Shown piece by piece: positions 34,300 to 42,608 of a stretch of 64,000 bases of DNA. Each line of letters begins with the position of its first letter. The first letter of the stretch is position 1. The notes under the pieces were generated by a model. The model was not told where the DNA came from, searched no databases, and worked only from the letters and a program-made list of their open reading frames with translations. This DNA comes from Amorphus sp040750475. Lineage in GTDB: Bacteria > Pseudomonadota > Alphaproteobacteria > Rhizobiales > Amorphaceae. The stretch spans positions 1 to 64,000 of the forward strand of contig NZ_JABJVY010000025.1 in assembly GCF_040750475.1 (NCBI RefSeq), in the 5' to 3' direction. A program made the translations under genes and the position numbers.

Positions 34300-35358
34300 A
34301 TGTCCGAAAATGGCGTGCCCTGCATGTGGATGCGGGGCGGAACCTCCAAGGGCGGCTATTTCCTGAAGGACGATCTCCCGGCCGACCTTGCTGCGCGCGA
34401 CGCCTTCCTGCTCCGCGTCATGGGCTCGCCGGACGACCGCCAGATCGACGGGATGGGCGGGGCCGACCCGCTCACCTCCAAGGTGGCCGTCGTCTCCAAG
34501 TCCGAGCGCGCCGATTGCGACGTCGACTACCTGTTCCTGCAGGTGTTCGTCGACCAGGCGATCGTCACCGACAGCCAGAATTGCGGAAACATCCTTGCCG
34601 GCGTCGGCCCGTTCGCCATCGAACGCGGGCTGGTGTCCGCGCAGGATGGGCGGACCGAGGTCCGCATCTTCATGGAAAATACCGGTCAGATCGCGATCGC
34701 CACGATCGAGACGCCGGGTGGCGTGGTTCGCTATCAGGGCGATGCCAGTATCGATGGTGTGCCGGGCACGGCCGCACCGATCCCGATCGTATTCCAGGAC
34801 ACCGCCGGCTCGTCATGTGGCGCGTTGCTGCCGACCGGAAACGCGGTGGATACGGTGGAAGGGGTCGAGGTCACGCTGATCGACAACGGTATGCCGTGTG
34901 TGATCTTGAGGGCCTCCGATTTCGGGCTGTCCGGCGATGAGAGCCCGGCGGACCTGGAAGCCAATGCCGAGCTCAAGGCGCGGGTGGAAGCGATCCGGCT
35001 GGCGGTTGGGCCGATGATGAATCTTGGCGACGTCAAGGAGAAGTCGGTTCCGAAGATGACGCTGGTCTCGCCGGCCAAAGCGGGCGGGGCGATCTCGACG
35101 CAGACCTTCATTCCGCACAGGATCCATAAGGCGATTGGGGTGCTCGGTGCGGTCTCCGTCGGCACGGCCTGCCTGTTGGACGATGGGCCGGCGGCCCAGA
35201 TCGCCAATGTTCCCGAAGGTCGCGAAAAGGCGCTCTCCATCGAGCATCCGACCGGCGAGTTCACCGTGATCGCGACCCTCGACGAGGCCGGCGAGGTTGC
35301 GTCCGCCGGCGTGCTGCGCACCGCCCGTAAGCTGATGGACGGGGTGGTGTTCGGGTAA
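34300..35358 (+). CDS. galD: 4-oxalomesaconate tautomerase (PrpF-like; GalD/LigU)
   Basis: This encodes a 352-residue PrpF-fold isomerase. The N-terminal CMWMRGGTSKGGYFL, GMGGADPLTSKVAVV, DSQNCGNILAGVGPFAIE (one catalytic Cys region) and SCGALLPTGNAVD (second) are diagnostic of PrpF/GalD proteins. It interconverts keto and enol tautomers of 4-oxalomesaconate, supplying the form used by GalB. It follows galC by 10 bp. The frame is open back to 34105, but the ATG at 34300 gives the usual family N-terminus. Confidence 0.92.
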   Translation: MSENGVPCMWMRGGTSKGGYFLKDDLPADLAARDAFLLRVMGSPDDRQIDGMGGADPLTSKVAVVSKSERADCDVDYLFLQVFVDQAIVTDSQNCGNILAGVGPFAIERGLVSAQDGRTEVRIFMENTGQIAIATIETPGGVVRYQGDASIDGVPGTAAPIPIVFQDTAGSSCGALLPTGNAVDTVEGVEVTLIDNGMPCVILRASDFGLSGDESPADLEANAELKARVEAIRLAVGPMMNLGDVKEKSVPKMTLVSPAKAGGAISTQTFIPHRIHKAIGVLGAVSVGTACLLDDGPAAQIANVPEGREKALSIEHPTGEFTVIATLDEAGEVASAGVLRTARKLMDGVVFG

Positions 35359-35515
35359 GTCACGCTCCGCACATTTCCACGCAAACGGGGATGAGCGGAG
35401 CCTTACGCATAGCTTTGCGTTCGAGGAAACGAGCGGGGTGTCGGGTGTTGGCGACACACGCCAACGAACGGTCTACGCTCGCGCGCTCCGTTTCCGTCGG
35501 TGTTCCATCGAGACG

Positions 35516-36736
35516 ATGCGCGACTATCCGAACCTCCGCCATATCCGCCTGATTGCCGCCGCGGTCCGGCTGGGGGCCTTGTCCCGAGCGGCCGAGGCGG
35601 TCGGCATCTCCCAGCCGGCGGCCTCCCAGGCGCTTGCCAAGCTGGAGGCGACCTTCGGCGGGCGGCTTCTGGAACGCTCCAAGTCGGGCGCGCTGGCGAC
35701 CGCGCGCGGACGGGTCGTGGTTCGGCGCGCGCAACGGGCCTTGTCGGTTCTGAAGGCGGGGCAGGGGAAGCTCGCGCGCTTTGCCAAACATCATGCCGGC
35801 GGCGTCGACCTCGCCGAGGCGCAAGTCGGCATGGTGCATCTGCGGGCGCTATCGGCCTTCGCCGATGCCGGCAGCTTCTCCGCCGCCGCGCGCCGGCTCG
35901 GCCTCACCGAACCCTCGGTTCACCGGGCAGCTCGCGAGCTGGAGGCGATCCTCGGCGTTGCGCTTTTTACCGGACCATCCCGCCACCTGATCTTATCGCC
36001 GGCCGGCCGGGTGTTCGCGCGCCATGCCAATCTGGTGATGGCGGAGCTGGATGCCGCCTTCGATGAAGTGCGCGAGCTTGCCGGCGCCTATGATGGCCGC
36101 CTGGTGGTCGGAACGCTGCCGCTGGTGCGCACGCAGATCGTACCGGCGGCCGTGGTCGCCCTTGCCGCCCGCCGTCCGGAAGCGACGATCGAGGTGGTCG
36201 ACGGGCCTTACGACACGTTGATCCAGGATCTCGCCAACGGCCGGATCGACATGTTGGTGGGCGCCCTGCGGGAAGACGTCCCAGCCTCCGAATTAACCCA
36301 GGAGGTGCTGTTTCAGGACGATCTGGCCATCGTCGCCCGGGCGGGACATCCGCTTGCCGGCCGCGCCCGCATTACTTCCGACGATCTTGCGCGTTATCCT
36401 TGGTTGCTGCCCCGACCGGAGACGCCGAGCCGCCTCGTGTTCGAGCGGCTGGCGGCGAATTTTCCGCCGGATCGTCCGCTCGCCGGCGTGATCGAAACCG
36501 GCTCGCTGGTAGCCTTGCGCGGCATTTTGATGATGTCCGATCGATTGACCATCCTGTCGCGCCGGCAAATCCTCTATGAGGAAAAGGCCGGCTTCCTGAT
36601 CGTGCTGCCGGTTCGCCTGTCGGAGGCGGCACGGCCGATCGGGCTCACCTTGCGGGCCGATTGGCAGCCGACCGCGCTCCAGGCGGATTTCCTGGCGGAG
36701 TTGAGAAGCGCTGTGGCCGAGGAAGGCAATGGCTGA
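35516..36736 (+). CDS. LysR family regulator with two helix-turn-helix domains
   Basis: This encodes a 406-residue regulator, ~100 residues longer than a standard LysR protein. Residues ~7-58 are one LysR winged helix (GALSRAAEAVGISQPAASQA, LAKLEATFGGRLLER). Residues ~106-165 are a second (GSFSAAARRLGLTEPSVHRA, ARELEAILGVALF). The substrate-binding domain (~192-395) follows only the second. It lies 157 bp downstream of galD and points the same way, so it likely controls the galBCD genes, with a pathway intermediate as effector by inference. The methyltransferase gene overlaps its 3' end by 8 bp. Confidence 0.9.
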   Translation: MRDYPNLRHIRLIAAAVRLGALSRAAEAVGISQPAASQALAKLEATFGGRLLERSKSGALATARGRVVVRRAQRALSVLKAGQGKLARFAKHHAGGVDLAEAQVGMVHLRALSAFADAGSFSAAARRLGLTEPSVHRAARELEAILGVALFTGPSRHLILSPAGRVFARHANLVMAELDAAFDEVRELAGAYDGRLVVGTLPLVRTQIVPAAVVALAARRPEATIEVVDGPYDTLIQDLANGRIDMLVGALREDVPASELTQEVLFQDDLAIVARAGHPLAGRARITSDDLARYPWLLPRPETPSRLVFERLAANFPPDRPLAGVIETGSLVALRGILMMSDRLTILSRRQILYEEKAGFLIVLPVRLSEAARPIGLTLRADWQPTALQADFLAELRSAVAEEGNG

Positions 36737-37358
36737 CGATCTTGCGTCACTGGCAACGCAGACCCAGGCAGTTTACGAGCGCAACGCCGCGAGGTTCGAT
36801 GCCGAGCGCGCGAAGGTTCTGTTCGAGCAGGCTTGGCTCGATCGCTTTCTAAACGGCCTACCGGTTGGCGCCGCCATCCTGGATCTCGGCTGCGGTACGG
36901 GGGATCCGATTGCGCACTATATGGAGGCGCGCGGGTTCCGGGTCACAGGCGTCGATGCCTCCCAAGCGATGATCGCCCTGGCCCGCGAAAAGCGTCCCGA
37001 CCGGGACTGGCGCGTTGCCGACATGAGGGCCCTCGATCTCGGTCAGAGATTCGACGGCATCGTCGGCTGGGATTCGTTCTTCCACCTGACGCGCGATGAA
37101 CAGCGCGTGGTGCTGCCGCTGCTGGCGCGCCACCTTAGCACCGGCGGCCGTCTGATGCTGACGGTCGGGCCGGAGGACGGGGAGGTAGACGGCCATGTCG
37201 GCGACGACCGCGTCTATCATTCAAGCCTGTCGCCGGCGGCCTATCGCGTACTCCTCGCCGGCCACGGCCTCACCGTCATCGACTTCGTCGCTGAGGACCC
37301 GGACTGCGACTTCCATACGATCCTGCTCGCCCGCAAGGACGCTCCTGCGGTTTGCTGA
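36729..37358 (+). CDS. Class I SAM-dependent methyltransferase
   Basis: This encodes a 209-residue protein with the SAM motifs ILDLGCGTGDPIAHY (motif I, ~49-63), VTGVDASQAMIALA (post-I), DWRVADMRALDL (II) and GIVGWDSFFHLT (III). The substrate is unknown. The start overlaps the stop of the LysR gene by 8 bp, implying coupled translation, but a link to the aromatic pathway is not otherwise indicated. Confidence 0.88.
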   Translation: MADDLASLATQTQAVYERNAARFDAERAKVLFEQAWLDRFLNGLPVGAAILDLGCGTGDPIAHYMEARGFRVTGVDASQAMIALAREKRPDRDWRVADMRALDLGQRFDGIVGWDSFFHLTRDEQRVVLPLLARHLSTGGRLMLTVGPEDGEVDGHVGDDRVYHSSLSPAAYRVLLAGHGLTVIDFVAEDPDCDFHTILLARKDAPAVC

Positions 37359-37530
37359 TTTAGCCTCGATCCGGAAAGAGGCATCCTCGCGCAATCCAGT
37401 CGGTTTATGGCCGTTTCCGATCGCCCGATCCTCCACGAGGAAAGGGCGCTCGACGTCATTGGTTTGACGCGTTTCCGGGTGGCGAGCCGGTTCCCGTTTC
37501 GCTCGGATGCGCGCAGGTGAGGAAACGGAC

Positions 37531-38229
37531 ATGCGTCCGAGCGTCCCTATGATCGTGGGCCTGGTCGGCTTTCTGCTCCTGGCCGGCTGCCAGTTGATCC
37601 CGAAAAGCCAGCGCGACGTGCTCGCCGGCGACGTGGCGGTTGCCGCCGGGGTGTCCGGGCCCGTCGTGCTGACGGAGATCAAGGTCACCAAGGACCCGCT
37701 GTACTCCTCGTCCTTTACATGTGGGATCGCCGCTTTGCCGTCGGGCAACCAACCGTTCTGGGCGCTCTATCAGCCGGAGCTCGGCAATTGGCGCGTCGGC
37801 ATTGCCAGTGGACCCGATGATGCGTTCGAGGTCTATCGCACCTGCCGTGGGCGCGGCCTGGAGCTGGCCGAATGGCAGGCGGTGCCGACCCCGTCGCTGC
37901 TCAATGGCCGTCTCGGCGGCGGGCTGCCGCTCGATGCGACCCAGCAATGGGCGATCCGCAACGGCGTGGCGGCTGCGCTGAGCATTCCCGGCGAGGTGCC
38001 GGTGACGGGCCTGACCGCGCTTTCCATGCGCGGCCAGCAGACGCTGCCGATCTGCGGCTATGCCCACCCGGAGGAAGACGCGGTCCCCTTCTTCGGCCTG
38101 CTCGTCGGCAGGCCCGGTAGCCCGGACCTGCGCTTCACGTCGGTCAGCCTCGCTACCGACGACCAGTCGACCTGGACCGTGTACGAGCTCTGCCGCAATT
38201 ACGGCGTGATGCTGTCGGGGAAGCTGTGA
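37531..38229 (+). CDS. Putative lipoprotein, unknown function
   Basis: This encodes a 232-residue protein with a lipoprotein signal: MRPSVPMIVGLVGFLLLAGC, where LLAG-C is the lipobox and Cys20 the acylated residue. The mature part has four further cysteines (FTCGI, YRTCRG, PICGYA, ELCRNY) that could form two disulfides in the periplasm. I recognise no domain. The start with GTGAGGAAA upstream (37531) is preferred over the GTG/ATG eight codons earlier. It stands alone, 172 bp after the methyltransferase gene. Confidence 0.8.
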   Translation: MRPSVPMIVGLVGFLLLAGCQLIPKSQRDVLAGDVAVAAGVSGPVVLTEIKVTKDPLYSSSFTCGIAALPSGNQPFWALYQPELGNWRVGIASGPDDAFEVYRTCRGRGLELAEWQAVPTPSLLNGRLGGGLPLDATQQWAIRNGVAAALSIPGEVPVTGLTALSMRGQQTLPICGYAHPEEDAVPFFGLLVGRPGSPDLRFTSVSLATDDQSTWTVYELCRNYGVMLSGKL

Positions 38230-38266
38230 GGAGAGCGGCGCGCCGCAAGGCGAGCGTCGGATCGTC

Positions 38267-38953
38267 TCAGACTTCGTAGCGGCCCATGTGCATTTCCAGG
38301 AACGCCAGCGTGCGCTCGCCGGCGATCCGCGCGGATTCCGCGTGGAACGACCCGCGATGGTCGCAGGAGAAGCCGTGGCCCGCGGGGTAGACGTAGATTT
38401 CCACGTCCGGCCGCTTCTGCTTGATTGTCTCCACGTCTTCCATCGGGATGGAGTGATCGGTCTCGCCGAAGTGCAGCATGGTCGGGCACATCGGGACCTC
38501 GTCGGCCATCTTCACGATCTGGCCGCCATAGTAGCCGACTGCGGCGGCCAGGCCGTGCATCCGGGTGGCGGAGGCAAACGCCACCGAGCCGCCGAGGCAG
38601 TAGCCGACCACGGCGACCGGGCCTTTGGCGGCGAGATAGTCCTTCGCGGCTTGCGTGTCGCGCATGAAGGCATCGAAGTCCGGATTGGCGATGAAGCCGC
38701 GTGCCCGCTGGATCTCCTCCTCGCTGTAGCCGGATTCGAACCCCGGTTCCTGGCGGTCGAACAACGCCGGCGCCACCGCCTCGTAGCCGGCATTGGCGAA
38801 CCAGTCGCAGACCTCGCGAATGTGCTGGTTCACGCCAAAGATTTCCTGCACGACGACGACGCCACCTTTGCGGGGAAAGTCGGGCGCGGGCTTGGCAACG
38901 TAGGCACCGAGCGTGTGGCCGTCGCTGGCGGTCAGCGTGATCTGTTCACCCAT
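38267..38953 (-). CDS. Dienelactone hydrolase family protein
   Basis: This encodes a 228-residue alpha/beta hydrolase of the DLH family. The catalytic triad is Cys in VVGYCLGGSVAF (nucleophile, ~122), Asp in HFGETDHSIP, and His in YPAGHGFSCDHRGSF. Classical dienelactone hydrolase opens chloroaromatic lactones. Downstream of ligI by 51 bp on the same strand, it may act on a lactone of the pyrone/PDC pathway, but the DLH family is broad. GGAGACGAG precedes the ATG. Confidence 0.9.
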   Translation of the reverse strand: MGEQITLTASDGHTLGAYVAKPAPDFPRKGGVVVVQEIFGVNQHIREVCDWFANAGYEAVAPALFDRQEPGFESGYSEEEIQRARGFIANPDFDAFMRDTQAAKDYLAAKGPVAVVGYCLGGSVAFASATRMHGLAAAVGYYGGQIVKMADEVPMCPTMLHFGETDHSIPMEDVETIKQKRPDVEIYVYPAGHGFSCDHRGSFHAESARIAGERTLAFLEMHMGRYEV

Positions 38954-39004
38954 GTCTCGTCTCCGATGAAGGGGAGGGTCGATTGTCAGGGAGCAGGTTG
39001 CAGA

Positions 39005-39898
39005 TCAGGCGCGATCCGTAAAGTAGAGCCGGGTCGGATTGTCGACCAGCAGCGCCTGCATCAGGTCGGGCGTCGGCGCCATAAGCGGCAGGAGATCGAC
39101 CAGGTCGCCGTCGTTCGGCATATTTTTCTTCACGTTCGGGTGCGGGAAATCGGTGCCCCACAGCACCCGGTCCGGAAAGGTCTCGACCAGGGTGCGGGCG
39201 AACGGGATCGCGTCGTGAAAGGGCGGGCCGGCGCGGGAAATTCGCTCCGAGCCGGAGACCTTCACCCAGAAGCGCTCGTCTTTCATCAGGTCGAGCAACA
39301 AGCCGAAGGCCGGCTGGTCGAGCCCGCGGCTGGCGTCCACGCGTCCCATATGGTCGATCACCATCACGAGCGGGATGCGTTTCAGGATCGGTGCCAAGGT
39401 CTCCAGCCGGTCGGCGTCGAAGTGGACCACCAGATGCCAGCCGAGCGGGGCGATCTTGTCGACCACGCGCAGCACGCCGTCGATGTCGGCGTCGGCGCCG
39501 AGATGGCTCACGAAGTTGAAGCGCACGCCTTTGATGCCACCGTCATCGAGGCGCTTCAGCTCGTCCAACGAGACATCGGCATCCACCATGGCGATGCCCT
39601 TGTAGCGGCCGCCCCCGGCAGCGATCGCATCGAGCATGGCGGTGTTGTCCTTGCCGTGGCAGCTCGCCTGAACAATCACCGAGCGCTCGATGCCCAGATG
39701 CTTGTGGAGCGCGAACAGCGTCTCCTTGCCGGCGTCGACGGGGGTGTAGGTGCGGCCGGGCGCATACGGGAAGCGATCGCCGGGGCCGAACACATGGCAA
39801 TGCGCGTCGCAGGCGCCGGCAGGCAGCTTGGTCTCGGGCGTCTTCGGGTGCGTGTCGTAGGGAAGGCCGCCGGCGGCCGGTTCGGTTGGGGCGTTCAT
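39005..39898 (-). CDS. ligI: 2-pyrone-4,6-dicarboxylate hydrolase (LigI-type amidohydrolase)
   Basis: This encodes a 297-residue amidohydrolase-superfamily protein, close to LigI (about 293). GACDAHCHVFGPGDRFPYAP carries the H-x-H metal or substrate histidines. VQASCHGKDNTAMLDAI, VVHFDADRL, MVIDHMGRVDAS and VLWGTDFPHPN (catalytic Asp) follow the family order. It opens the pyrone ring of PDC to 4-oxalomesaconate, the substrate of galD/galB encoded on the other strand 4 kb away. The ATG at 39898 follows GAGGATAGGA. Confidence 0.9.
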   Translation of the reverse strand: MNAPTEPAAGGLPYDTHPKTPETKLPAGACDAHCHVFGPGDRFPYAPGRTYTPVDAGKETLFALHKHLGIERSVIVQASCHGKDNTAMLDAIAAGGGRYKGIAMVDADVSLDELKRLDDGGIKGVRFNFVSHLGADADIDGVLRVVDKIAPLGWHLVVHFDADRLETLAPILKRIPLVMVIDHMGRVDASRGLDQPAFGLLLDLMKDERFWVKVSGSERISRAGPPFHDAIPFARTLVETFPDRVLWGTDFPHPNVKKNMPNDGDLVDLLPLMAPTPDLMQALLVDNPTRLYFTDRA

Positions 39899-40045
39899 CG
39901 CGGTCCTATCCTCACGTCGTCCGGAGCTCGATCGCGTCGATCGAAATTTCGACAACTGTCTAAATCAACCGATCGTGGATGGAAAGCGACAGCAGGCATG
40001 TCGAAATGGGGGAGCTCGCGATGGGGCTCCGGGGCCCAGGCCCCC

Positions 40046-40079
40046 GGCCAGCCGGTGTCCACTTGGCCTGGAAACGCTC
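40046..40079. repeat. Truncated REP-like element
   Basis: GGCCAGCCGGTGTCCACTTGG then CCTGGAAACGCTC is the reverse complement of the left part of the long REP form seen at 43566, 57223 and 61706. It lies just after the stop of the minus-strand DMT transporter gene. Confidence 0.6.
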
Positions 40080-40084
40080 AAGGC

Positions 40085-40963
40085 TCACCTGGAGAAGATC
40101 ATTTCCTTGGCGGCGACCAGCGCGCCGACGGTGATCAGCACGCAGGCGGCAATCACCGGCCAGGTGAACGCGCCATAGCCGAACGCGATCAGAAGCAGGG
40201 TGGAGAGCAGCGGCGCCAGATAGGCCGAGGCGCCCAGCACCTGGATGTTGCCGCGCTTTAGCCCGTAGTCCCAGGTGAAGAAGGCCGCGCCCACCGGCAA
40301 AAGGCCGAGGGCCAGGATCGCGCCCCATTGGCCCGGACTGGCCGGCCAGATGGTCTTCTCCAGCGCCAGATGGCAGAGGAAGGAGAGGGCGGCCGTCGCC
40401 AGGCAGAAGCCGGCCACCGCATCGGTGGGGACCTGCCCGAAGCGCCGCGAAATCACCGAATAGCTCGACCAGGTGAGCGCTGAGAGGATCGCCGCGCCGT
40501 AGCCGAGCGCATATTCCGGCTCCAGGGCGAAACCTTTGCCCTTGGTGACCAGGAGCGCGGCGCCCACGAGACCGAGCCCCGCGCCCGCCAGATGGAACCA
40601 GCGCAGTCGCTCGCCCGGCAAAAGCCCGGAGAACAGAACGATCAACAACGGCCAGAGATAGTTGATCAGGTTCGCCTCCACCGGCGGGGCATTCCGGAGC
40701 GAGGTGAAATAGAGAAAGTGGAAGCCGAACAGGCCGAGCACGCCGACGAGCCAGGGTGCCAGCGGCTGGCGCAACGCTTTGAACGATCCGGACCGGAGCC
40801 GGACCACGATCAGCGCCAGCGTTCCGGAAAAGGCAAAGCAGAGCGCGTTCATCAGGAACGGCGGCACCTCGCCGGAGGCGGCCGTGAACAGGCCCAGCGT
40901 GGCCCACATCAGAACGGCGGTAAGCCCGACCAGGGTCGCGGCGACGGGAGAGGAAGAGGGCAT
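40085..40963 (-). CDS. DMT superfamily (EamA) transporter
   Basis: This encodes a 292-residue inner-membrane protein with ten predicted helices in two EamA repeats (first around MWATLGLFTAASGEVPP and NLINYLWPLLIVLFSGLLPG, second around ILSALTWSSYSVISRRFG and GASAYLAPLLSTLLLIAFGY). It resembles YddG-type exporters of aromatic amino acids and metabolites, but the substrate is not determinable. It is upstream of ligI on the same strand with a 186-bp gap containing a REP. The ATG at 40963 gives the usual length. Confidence 0.88.
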   Translation of the reverse strand: MPSSSPVAATLVGLTAVLMWATLGLFTAASGEVPPFLMNALCFAFSGTLALIVVRLRSGSFKALRQPLAPWLVGVLGLFGFHFLYFTSLRNAPPVEANLINYLWPLLIVLFSGLLPGERLRWFHLAGAGLGLVGAALLVTKGKGFALEPEYALGYGAAILSALTWSSYSVISRRFGQVPTDAVAGFCLATAALSFLCHLALEKTIWPASPGQWGAILALGLLPVGAAFFTWDYGLKRGNIQVLGASAYLAPLLSTLLLIAFGYGAFTWPVIAACVLITVGALVAAKEMIFSR

Positions 40964-41079
40964 GGTACCGTTGTCGTCGGGAAAAGGCAGGGGACGCGAG
41001 CGGGTCGCGCCTTTGGGTCGCGTTGTCGCCGGGACGCGCGTCGGCATCAATAGCGCGACCATCAATCGGAGGAAATTCG

Positions 41080-41526
41080 ATGGATCAGGCAAGCGAGATC
41101 CGTGACGGCGAGAAGGCTGTCGACGCGCCACCGCCCGACGATGCCGGCCTCGTCTTTATCGGACGGATCCACACGCCATGGACCTCGCGCGCCGATACGC
41201 CGCGCCAGGGCGAAGCGGAGGGGCCGGTCTGCCGTATCGAGGTGTTTTCGCCGTGGGTCGAGGCGCTCGACGGGATCGAGGCCAACGCCAGGCTGGAGGT
41301 GCTTTATTGGCTTGATCGCTCCCGCCGCGATCTGGTGTGGCAGGTCCCGAGGAGCCACGGCGAGCCGAAAGGCACCTTCGCGCTGCGCTCGCCGGTGCGC
41401 CCCAACCCGATCGGAACGTCGATCGTTACGCTGGACCGGCGCGAAGGCGCGACCTTGTACGTGCGCGGTCTGGATTGTCTCGACGGCACGCCACTTCTCG
41501 ATCTCAAGCCGGATCGCAAGCGGTGA
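41080..41526 (+). CDS. trmO: tRNA (N6-threonylcarbamoyladenosine37-N6)-methyltransferase TrmO (UPF0066/TsaA)
   Basis: This encodes a 148-residue SAM-dependent enzyme of the UPF0066 family that methylates t6A37 in tRNA-Thr. LVFIGRIHTPWTSRADTPRQG and the conserved LRSPVRPNPIGTSIVTL (SAM/tRNA-binding region), then CLDGTPLLDLKPDRK, are diagnostic. Alphaproteobacterial members are short single-domain versions, as here. CGGAGGAAA precedes the ATG. Confidence 0.9.
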   Translation: MDQASEIRDGEKAVDAPPPDDAGLVFIGRIHTPWTSRADTPRQGEAEGPVCRIEVFSPWVEALDGIEANARLEVLYWLDRSRRDLVWQVPRSHGEPKGTFALRSPVRPNPIGTSIVTLDRREGATLYVRGLDCLDGTPLLDLKPDRKR

Positions 41527-41584
41527 ACGCCGGACCGCCGGTTCCTTGAGATCCACGTCGCCGCTGCACCGGCCGGGCGCCCTC

Positions 41585-42502
41585 TCATTCCGGCTGTCGA
41601 CTGGCAGGAAAGGCTTTCACAAAGTCGATGAAGGCGCGCAGCGGCGCCGGCACCAGCCGGCGTCCCGGATAGTATAGAAATGGGCCCGTGAACCGCGGCC
41701 ACCAGCATTCAAGCACGGGTTCGAGCCGGCCATCGTTGAAATAGGGCTGCAGCCAGTCTTCGAAGAGCGCCACGATGCCCGTTCCGGCGACCGCGGCATC
41801 GACGAGCAGATCGGTTGCGCCCCCAATCCTGACCAGCAACGGGCCTTTTGGCTCGATTTCGATCTCTTCGCCGTCGCGTTCGAATTCCCAAGTCAGCATC
41901 GCCCCACTCGCGAAGCGGCCCTGAAGGCAGGCGTGACGAAGCAGGTCGCGCGGATGCTCTGGCCGGCCATGGCGATCGAGATAGGCCGGCGAAGCCGCCG
42001 TTGCATAGCGTTGGGTCGCTGGGCCGATGGGGACAGCGATCATGTCCTGCTCCAGCCGTTCATCATAGCGGATGCCCGCGTCGCAGCCTGCGGCAAGCAC
42101 GTCGACGAAGCTTTCGTCCGCGATCACCTCGAGACGAATATCGGGATAAGCGGCCAGAAACGGGGGAACGATCGTCGGCAACACCAGCCGCGCCGCGCTG
42201 ACCGGAACGTTGAGCCGAAGAGTGCCTGCGGGTCGGTCCCGGAAGCGGTTGACGACATCGAGCGCGGCTTCCACCTCGTTCAGCGCGGGCTCGAGCCGCT
42301 CCAAGAGGCGCTGTCCGGCTTCCGTCGGCACCACGCTGCGGGTGGTCCGATTGAGCAACCGCACGCCGAGATCGGCCTCCAGCCGCCTGACCGCGTCGCT
42401 CAGCCGTGACGCGCTGGTCCCGCTGGTGCGCGCGCCCTCGCGGAAGCCGTTGGCGCGCGCAACCGCCATGAAGGCGTTGAGATCACCAAGATCGATCGGC
42501 AC
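41585..42502 (-). CDS. LysR family transcriptional regulator
   Basis: This encodes a 305-residue regulator with the LysR winged helix at residues 5-62 (NGFREGARTSGTSASRLSDA, VRRLEADLGVRLLNRTTRS) and a PBP2_CrgA-like effector domain. It is divergent from the aldo/keto reductase gene across a 106-bp gap, the classical LysR arrangement, so that gene is its likely target. Confidence 0.92.
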   Translation of the reverse strand: MPIDLGDLNAFMAVARANGFREGARTSGTSASRLSDAVRRLEADLGVRLLNRTTRSVVPTEAGQRLLERLEPALNEVEAALDVVNRFRDRPAGTLRLNVPVSAARLVLPTIVPPFLAAYPDIRLEVIADESFVDVLAAGCDAGIRYDERLEQDMIAVPIGPATQRYATAASPAYLDRHGRPEHPRDLLRHACLQGRFASGAMLTWEFERDGEEIEIEPKGPLLVRIGGATDLLVDAAVAGTGIVALFEDWLQPYFNDGRLEPVLECWWPRFTGPFLYYPGRRLVPAPLRAFIDFVKAFPASRQPE

Positions 42503-42608
42503 CGTTCCGTATCCCGTACAGCCTGTGCGGATTGTCTCCTATTATCGCACAAGCGGGCAACGCCTAACTCTGGTCCGTCTTCGCAACGGACAGTAGGGGA
42601 AACCACTC

